From: Hortaea werneckii
Taxonomy: Eukaryota; Ascomycota; Dothideomycetes; Mycosphaerellales; Teratosphaeriaceae
Assembly (NCBI GenBank): GCA_037044905.1
Contig: JBAOKB010000159.1
Coordinates: 806,001-870,000, forward strand
Reading direction: 5' to 3'
Length of the DNA: 64,000 bases
Shown here one piece after another: positions 57,288 through 64,000 of this stretch. Each line of letters begins with the position of its first letter. The first letter of the stretch is position 1. The position numbers were made by a program, and so were the translations under genes. The notes beneath the pieces were generated by a model, which saw only the letters and a program-made list of their open reading frames with translations, was not told the DNA's origin and searched no databases.

Positions 57288-58771
57288 TCACGCCGCGCTC
57301 CTGGAGACGACATTGACCTCCACCTCCCTTTGAATAATGTGAGTCTGAGCGCCGCCGCCATTCTTCATCGAGCTCCATTCGCTTTGCGCTTCCACATCCG
57401 AAGCCTCCTGATGGGAACCGACAATCCGCTCCTCGCTCTCGTTGTATGTGATGTGGGTGATTGGATGTGAGCGTCGACCTTTCGAACTCGGTCCGCTCTG
57501 GCCGATGGTGACGAGCTCTCCTTGCATACCTGGCATGTCATCGGTTTTCTGCGTTGGTCGGACTGTGCTTAGCCAGGCGTTGAACCACGGGCCCAGTAAT
57601 TTGGCGAAGAAAGGATAGATCATGGGTAAATTCGTGGTCACCAACGCCACGAAAGTTTCACGAACGGCCCAGGAACCAGCGAGCTGTGCACCGTTGATAG
57701 GGTCCTGCAGCGAAGGTCAATCAGTCAAATGTCAATGTCGAACACACGCCATCAATCTTACCTTGACGATCAGAACGCAGCGCAAGGTAGCGCACGCGAT
57801 GACGAAGATTCCACCGCCAAAGAGCACCATCAAAGCACACTTCCTAAGCGGCTTGAGCTTGGCCTTCCATAATAATGGGAGCGGAATAGAAAGCAGGTAG
57901 GTGTCGGTCGCAACGTTCAAGGCGAAATACACCCATACGATCTGGCTAGAGACTGCAGGGTGACAGACATCTTTATCATGACAGTCCGTAGCGGGATTCA
58001 TCAAAGTCGCGGAGTTGTGCACACTTACTTCCTGGATCAGGGTTGATCTGCCAGTATCGGTGAAGTGGTCGACATCCTAGGAAGAGGTTGAAGATGACGA
58101 TAATGTAGCTTATCATCACCCAGCCGTAGCCAATGTAGATGCGGATTTCGTAGTCCCTCCCAAGGTTGGCCTGCGAAGACTCGATTAGATACCTGCAGCT
58201 CGGCCTAGATTTGCCGTGCCGTTCATACAGTCAAACGAGTGTAATACACCAGCAACGAGCCTTTCAATGCCCACAGCACCGTGCCGTATGTTGCCCATCC
58301 TGCCAGCTGAATCTTGGAGCCGAGCTCTCTGCAGTACCACATTAGATCCAGTGTCGTCGATTGCGAAGCGATTAACAGTGTGCCCACCTCAAAGCGTATT
58401 CCGGATTCCTCAGGGCTCAGGGCATCACGCTCTGCAGATGTCAAGCCATTGTTGGCAAGGCCGTGTGCTGCATTGCCAACTGAATAGGCGAGCGCAGTCT
58501 CAGCAGAATAACACAACTGGAGGGAGAGTCTGTCGTTAGGCCTTGGGTGCGTTCTATCCTAATTCGATCACCAGTTGAGGCTTACTGTTGCAAAGAGAGC
58601 CAAAAAGTCGTCGGCCTGGATCTTCTTCCAGCCTACTGATACGAGGCGTGTATAAGTTCGAAGCGCTGTGACGAGGATACCGACGGCAAGCAATGTAAAG
58701 ACCTCGATATTAAATTGTCTCGCAGCCGCAGCTTGCTCCTGTGGAGTCGACGGAGGCGATGTTGTTGGCAT
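57288..58771 (-). CDS. Fungal rhodopsin-like seven-pass membrane protein
   Basis: It belongs to the large fungal family of integral membrane proteins that resemble CFEM-type receptors and lack the retinal lysine. Features are the first segment IEVFTLLAVGILVTALRTYT, the loop with VSVGWKKIQADDFLALFA (conserved DD), ELGSKIQLAGWATYGTVLWA, IYIGYGWVMISYIIVIFNLF with LGCRPLHRYWQ, and NVATDTYLLSIPLPLLWKAKL. The C-terminal tail is polar. Four introns (58517-58585, 58171-58228, 57971-58028, 57705-57761) give exactly 414 codons without a break. The protein has no CFEM domain. Ligand and partner unknown. Confidence 0.85.
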
Positions 58772-59395
58772 CTGTCACACGAGCATTGCGCTCGGGAGCG
58801 AATGCAAAGACTTGACATTCTGCCCGCGCCACCGCACGCATTTGTATATGGGCCATCTCCTGACTATTACTGGGGCCCTTTACCCTACCTGAGTGAGCTA
58901 TCAGCAGGTATAGAAAACCATATAGGAGGTTGTCCCAGCTGAAAGGAGCAGCGGACTGGAGCGTTCGGAGCGTTCGGAGCGGTCGTTCTGGTCGAACGGA
59001 ACGAGACGCTAAAGGACGATTCCGCCAGCTCCCCGCAACCCCGTCGCGCTATCGCTTCTTGACCCTTGCCCATATCGCACTGGCAGGTTTCAATCCACCT
59101 CGCTTCGCTAAACCGTGCAGGATACCATTCCTCTAGGCGCTTCAAGCGAGCCTACCACTGCATTCAGACAAGCGATCGCCTGCCTCGCCAATGCAATGTA
59201 GATCACATGGAGATTACGACCTCAGAGGTCTCCCCCAACCGGTAGGTTCTGGCTCCATTGAAGCACACCCGGATTAGCTCGCACGAGATATATCTCTACA
59301 CCTGCAGACCCTGAGCCCTGACGCTCCCTATCCAACGCCACTATCGTCTCTTATGCGTCTTGGTTGATACTCGTTGCAAAAAGCCGTTTCCTGTC
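58772..59395. promoter_or_regulatory. Divergent promoter of the rhodopsin-like and FMO genes
   Basis: About 620 bases between two start codons pointing apart. It contains three tandem 9-base repeats (listed separately). Confidence 0.5.
58959..58985. repeat. Three tandem 9-base units (GAGCGTTCG)
   Basis: Two exact units and one with a single change (GAGCGGTCG), about 190 bases from the rhodopsin-like start and 410 from the FMO start. The layout could be a clustered factor site. Confidence 0.75.
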
Positions 59396-61398
59396 ATGGA
59401 AGAGATAGACTGTGCCGTCGTCGGCGCTGGTAAGTCTGCCAATCAGGATCCAGTACTGCAACTGGGGACTCTTAGTGAATGTATACTAAAACAGCCGAAT
59501 AGGATGGTATGGCTTAGCGGCTGCGAAGCAAATCCATTGCACGCAACCAACAAGCTCTTTGACAATCTTGGAGTCCGAAGCTTCTATAGGAGGAACATGG
59601 GGCGATGGCCGTCTGTACCCCGGGCTCAAAAGCAACAACCTCCTCGGCACATACGAGTATCCTGATTTCCCTATGGACACTGAGACATTCGGTGTGAAGA
59701 CCCATGAACACATCCCCGGACCGGTGATCAACAAGTACCTGAAAGCCTATGCGGACCGTTTCGGCATTACCGATTTAGTCCGGCTGCAGACCAAAGTTCT
59801 TGTGGCTGATCATCAGGATGACGATCAAGGAGGTTGGATCTTGACCCTGAAGCATGCAGAGCAACAAAACGAGTACAAACTGTACGCACGTCGATTAGTT
59901 CTGGCTACAGGGCGTTACTCGGACCCTTTCTTGCCGCACTTTGCCGGTCAGGAAACCTTCGGTGGTAGGATTTCCATGGCAAGCAGTTCTCATCGAATCG
60001 CGATACCCTTCGGACGTCGAAAGCCGTGACTGTGTTTGGCGCTTCAAAGTCCGCCTGGGATGCTGTTTATGCATATGCTATCGCTGGGGTCAAAGTCAAT
60101 TGGATTATCCGGCGTAAGTTCAATATCGATCTGCGATATCCCATAGTCTTTATAGACTGACGTACGCTAGCGCACGGACATGGTTCCTGTTGGATGGCGC
60201 CGCCGTTTGTGACACCTCTCAAGCGGTGGATCGAGATGCTTGCAAGTACGTTCGCAGCACATTCTCTCGCTTTGAACACGAGCGGCTGACCGTACTCACA
60301 GATACTCGCTTCCTCACTTGGTTCAGTCCTTGTATATGGGGCGATGCAGATGGATATTCCAGTATCGAAGCTTCCTGCACGGAACAGCGATCGGCCGTGG
60401 CATCGTCAACACGTTCTGGAGCATCCTAGGAAACGATGTCTTGACGCTTATGGATTTCGACGCTCACCCGGAGACAGCCAAGCTGAAACCGCGAATGCCA
60501 CCTATGTTCACCGGCGACAGCTTCAGCATCCTCAACTATGATGCCGATTTCATGGAGCTCGTGAAGAGCGATGTGATCCAGATCCGGACAGCGGAATTCG
60601 ACCATCTCAGTCCAGGCAAAGTGCATCTTTCAGATGGAAGCGAATTCGAATCAGATGCCATGCTAGCCAGCACCGGCTGGAAACATGTAACACCCGTTGA
60701 AGTTCCTTCCTGAGGGCATCGAGAAGGAACTCGGCCTACCCCACGAGCCATCCCAGTGTGCTCCACCAGAGGACCTTGCAAACCAACACGAACTAATCCA
60801 GCAAGCCGACGTAGAGATTTTGGACCGCTTTCCACGACTCAAAGACCAGCCCGTGTGGAACAAGGACTACGTCCCCGTGACAGAGGCCAAAGGCATCGAG
60901 ACCAACGATTCCGTAACACCACATAAGCAACTGACCCCGTACATGCTGCACCGCTTCATCGTTCCCCCCTCGGAGCGCTTCCTCCGCCACCGCGACATCG
61001 CCATCACCGGCATGTCCGGCAACTTCAGCAACACCATCACAGCGCACATCCAAGGCCTCTGGATCAGCGCGTATTTTCAAGGCCGTCTCGCCAAGGACCC
61101 CGCGGCTGCTGTCGGCAACGAGGCAGCGATGCATGACCTTCGATACCAGACCGTCCTGCATAATCGATGGGGTCGATGGCGATACCCGACGGATTGGGGA
61201 AATAAGGCTCCAAGCTTCATCTTCGACGCTGTGCCGTATCTTGATCTGCTGCAAAAGGACCTCGGTCTGAGCCCGCATCGTAAAGGTGGTGTGGTGGCGG
61301 AGATGTGGTCGCCGTATATGGCCAAGGATTACCGTACTATCAATGAGGAGTGGGCTCGAGGCTTTGGCAGTGAAAAGGTTGCGATTTACGGTGTTTGA
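59396..61398 (+). CDS. Flavin-containing monooxygenase (FMO-like)
   Basis: It should use FAD and NADPH to oxidise small substrates. The FAD loop is GAGWYGLAAAK at the start; EASIGGTWGDGRLYPGLKSN and TYEYPDFPMD follow, as in this class. A second Rossmann loop is TVFGASKSAWDAVYAYAI for NADPH. The later blocks FTGDSFSILNYDADFMELV and STGWKHVTP fit. Introns are 59430-59502, 60114-60170 and 60246-60301. Three frame breaks are seen: near 59973 and 60368 (one lost each) and near 60695 (one extra or two lost). Counted, the length is 606 codons. As written the NADPH loop is out of frame with the FAD loop. Substrate is not predictable. Confidence 0.84.
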
Positions 61399-61741
61399 GG
61401 CGGGTCGGCGGAATGGGGGAAATCGACATGGTTCGGTCGTATCTTCATCGTCTTTCCTGCAAAATTCCGAGTGTAGCGTCGATCCTGCGGCTTTACGAAT
61501 AACGTCTTTCACAAAACCCACGAGCTCTCTGTGATTTTTGTGATTCAGTCATCTTTCAATCAGCTCTCTCAGTTCTTGCAATTTGGCACATGAGCAAAGA
61601 GCAAACGCGTTCCTAGTCAGTCCCATTTCTAGCAGCAGGGGTTGCCTGGTAACACCCTAATAAGCCACACAAAGCCCATGAAACCCCTCAAGCAAATGCT
61701 TTAGCGCAGCAACCGTAAACCTGCACCTCTGCGTCGCCCCA
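61399..61741. other. Intergenic between converging genes
   Basis: About 340 bases between the FMO 3' end and the F-box-like gene stop. No gene seen. Confidence 0.45.
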
Positions 61742-62308
61742 CTAATAGCAGCAGCCAGCCAACCTCTCAAAACTCCTCCTCAACCCCTCAATAGACTTAC
61801 TCACATACGGATGCTGCTGCTCGTCCCCCGTTTTACTCGGCTCAAGCTCTAAACTCCCCCGCTGCAAATCCAACCGTACCTTCACCCACCGCCGCGAGAT
61901 CATATGTCCAAACGGAACCCTGGTCCACCCGCACAGCACCAGTTTCACAAAGACAGCCCGCATTCTCGTCGCCGATGGCGTCGAGCCAGCGCTTCGCCGT
62001 CGCGAGGTCCTCGGGATCCGAGACCTCGGCGAGGAAGTGATTGGATCTGTAGAATTGGGGTAGGATCTCCGTCGGAGTTGGTGGTTCACGCGTGCGAGGT
62101 TGGGTTGGGCGGCGGAGACTTCGGACCGGTGGCAGGCGTGGTTGCTGAGCATGGTTATCACGGTGTCACGGGGTTTGAGCACGAGGTAGGCGGTGATTTC
62201 ATCGCGGAGTTCTTGGGGCAGGCCGAGGAAAGTGTTTTGAGGGAGGGGTTTGGGAGTGTTGGATTTCTTATGGGGGGCTTGGGGGTTGGTCATTTTGGCT
62301 TCGTCCAA
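61742..62308 (-). CDS. F-box-like small protein
   Basis: The N-terminus FLGLPQELRDEITAYLVLK resembles the F-box-like start of many small fungal proteins, which may bind a SCF ligase; no specific partner is known. The centre is disturbed by a pair of frame breaks near 62074 (one lost) and 61964 (one extra). Between them the shifted frame reads EILPQFYRSNHFLAEVSD and LATAKRWLDAIGDE. Outside them the frame gives VFVKLVLCGWTRVPFGHM. The two changes cancel, so one open frame of 188 codons survives but with a wrong middle. The real protein should have the shifted frame there. The F-box call is tentative. Confidence 0.55.
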   Translation of the reverse strand: MDEAKMTNPQAPHKKSNTPKPLPQNTFLGLPQELRDEITAYLVLKPRDTVITMLSNHACHRSEVSAAQPNLARVNHQLRRRSYPNSTDPITSSPRSRIPRTSRRRSAGSTPSATRMRAVFVKLVLCGWTRVPFGHMISRRWVKVRLDLQRGSLELEPSKTGDEQQHPYVSKSIEGLRRSFERLAGCCY

Positions 62309-63009
62309 AGCAATGATCCGGGTAGCTTGTTCTGGTGAGGTCCGACTTTAGGATTATTACCACAGCAAGTGAGGCCTAATAAAGTCCTGTAGTCAAGTGA
62401 ACGCTTGCTTGTGTCTTTGACAGTCCCTGCCATGCAAGTGCAAATCCTAAGCAGGTCTTGAGCAAAAATGTTTTGAAATGTCTTTCTTTTGTCGATCTCG
62501 TCAAAGGCGGTGTATTAGACGAAGCTCAGGCGGGGAGTGAAGTTGTCTGAAAGTATGTGACGGGGTCGGGTCATATGGTAAGTAGCGGGTGATGTCTCAG
62601 GCATCCAAATTGAGCCTCATCCGACCACAGCCTTCCAATTGAGACTAACAAACTTGACGATACGCTCCTCCTAAATTCAATTTACGACTCAACATACTGA
62701 ACAAAGCGTTTGTACTGTCGCTATTGCTCAAATCATTCCGGTGCTTTCAAGCACATTGATTACATGCCACCGGCGACGATTGGAGCTTTTGTGAGCTAAC
62801 ATACCTCGTACCCATGGACGGCACAAGTTGCACTCACAAGGGTCCTTATAGAGCGTGCACCTCGCAACTTGCCAACATGTTCATGAACAAAGGTCACTTC
62901 CCATGGAGGATATCGGAATTAGATTGCTCGTGCAATGCCAAACGCACACGGTCCGCATAGTCAACCCCTCTTTGTGGAGGCTGCATTACAATCCCGATGG
63001 ACATTTGCT
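62309..63009. other. Intergenic, F-box-like promoter and ECO1 3' end
   Basis: About 700 bases without a supported gene. Confidence 0.45.
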
Positions 63010-64000
63010 CTAAGATCCCACCTCGGAGGCCTCGCACTTCATGAGAATATCGATATTGGGGCAAGAAACGCATGTCTGCAGGGTTCGTACCCAATCGACA
63101 TAGACGCTCCAGCCATACAGTCTCCCAAACCACCGTCTAGCCAACCTTGCTCCGCTCTCTGTCGGTTGGCTGAAAGCTACGTCTTCTTTCCCCCTCGTCA
63201 TCTCGTCGATGGAGTCCGCATGCTGTTCGACGATCCCGGTTCTCTCTGCTGAGGAAGATCGCCTCTTGCCTTCAACAACAGAACCTCCTCCGTGTTCGCA
63301 ATGTCTCTGATTCCCCGTTCATGGTGCTTAACCATCGTATCAAGCAGAGACAAAGCGACATTCTGATGTCGAAAATTAGGTGACGTCCAGATCCTCGACA
63401 CGCCTAAGCGGGCACGATGCGCTTGCTTAGAGAGCTGGATAGGTTCCGAGGCAGCAATCCTTTCCGCCTCCTCAACAGCGCGTTTTCGCGCTTTCAACGC
63501 TTCCGCTGCCGTCTTGCCCTGCACTTCTGCTTTGCCAGCCGTCTTCTTCACGCTCACGGGTTCGATGACCCGGTACGCGTCCTTGATTCTGTTCGACGAG
63601 CAGGAAACCTACGCACTTCGTCCCTCTGATGTACATGTAGGCGCGAAAGATTGGTTCCTTGTTGGATGTGTTCCTGTCCCATAGCCTTTTCTCTTCGATT
63701 TCCACTGCCCCCAGCTCACGCTGCACCACTTCGAGGACAGTCTGAGCCTTCTTCTTCCGATGGTGATTGTCAAAGCAATCTACCTCACAGATGGCGTCGC
63801 CTTCCCGTGCGCCTTCAAAGATCTTCTGAGGAAGAGATTTGGCAACGAACTCTTTCCCTACGTCGAATCCCTCCGTATTCTGCTGGTGATACTTGTCGTG
63901 GAGCTTGCGATCTTCGACGGAGGAAGCAGTGTATGACATCCGCACATGTCTTGCATTTCTGTTGGACTTTTTGGCCGACGGAGATCTGCATCTGGGTCAA
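63010..64000 (-). CDS. ECO1: ECO1 cohesin acetyltransferase, 5' part outside window
   Basis: Eco1 acetylates the cohesin subunit Smc3 in S phase to lock sister chromatids. The C2H2 zinc finger is QKCKTCGMSYTASS with HDKYHQQN, after LTQMQISVGQ. The acetyltransferase core has YIRGTKCVGFLLVEQ, LGVSRIWTSPNFRHQNVALS (the acetyl-CoA site) and VAFSQPTESGARLARRWFG, then YGWSVYVD, where relatives end (near 63093). Here the frame runs on to about 63010, so the true stop may be lost. Three frame breaks are seen near 63941 (inside the finger), 63591 and 63245. The window ends upstream of the finger, so the start and the N-terminal PIP-type region are not visible. Confidence 0.88.

Noticed and set aside
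53373..61398. Secondary-metabolite cluster (GH47, PRISE, rhodopsin-like, FMO)
   Set aside because: No polyketide, peptide or terpene backbone enzyme and no cluster regulator is present; the FMO and PRISE genes are also common outside clusters.
1..64000. Repeat-induced point mutation as the cause of the disrupted genes
   Set aside because: RIP changes C to T and lowers GC; the breaks here are indels in GC-normal coding sequence. Only the PRISE stop, and possibly the GH47 stop, fit a C to T change, and they are isolated.
1..64000. Programmed ribosomal frameshifting
   Set aside because: The breaks lie at varied sequences, number about forty and affect genes with no such history; most are not at slippery heptamers.
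1..64000. CRISPR array, insertion sequence or attachment site
   Set aside because: The DNA is fungal nuclear sequence; no regular spaced repeat or transposase was seen.

Overview
The window is nuclear DNA of a filamentous ascomycete (Pezizomycotina). Genes are protein-coding and dense on both strands, with short introns (mostly 50-100 nt, GT..AG, CTRAY-type branch points). The families are typical of this group: fungal tachykinin-type regulator, PRISE reductase, fungal rhodopsin-like membrane protein, YIL108W-type metallopeptidase, Whi5/Nrm1 repressor. Gene content suggests Dothideomycetes, but I cannot name a genus. I saw no rRNA, tRNA, transposon or CRISPR.

Layout. 0-10 kb: 3' part-missing fungal regulator, a large Sec7/PH Arf-GEF, a LETM1-type protein. 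10-20 kb: RPA34 and GRC3 back to back (both rRNA synthesis or processing), a sulfotransferase-like protein, TMA16 and EXO1 back to back. 20-32 kb: two tetraspanning membrane proteins, the metallopeptidase with a jacalin-like end, a Whi5/Nrm1 repressor, LCB1. 32-43 kb: MIC26/27 and mitochondrial intermediate peptidase back to back, a UBP2-type deubiquitinase, mitoferrin. 43-50 kb: tubulin cofactor C, a complex I subunit next to SYS1, a small secreted protein, mitochondrial AsnRS. 50-64 kb: a MIT/AAA ATPase, GH47 mannosidase, PRISE reductase, rhodopsin-like protein, FMO, an F-box-like protein, and the ECO1 cohesin acetyltransferase cut by the window end.

Most genes are housekeeping and do not form one pathway. 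Several share short divergent promoters with a neighbour of the same compartment or process. Mitoferrin has an exact siderophore-repressor GATA site upstream, and EXO1 has an MCB box upstream.

The strongest anomaly is about forty single-base-type frame breaks in seventeen otherwise conserved genes. When they are counted, the spliced length of each complete gene returns to a multiple of three. Introns and motifs are intact. The breaks fall in blocks, while other blocks (for example 22-32 kb) have none. I read this mainly as uncorrected indels in the assembly. PRISE has a clean nonsense codon that needs a separate check. I did not find a convincing new multi-gene system.
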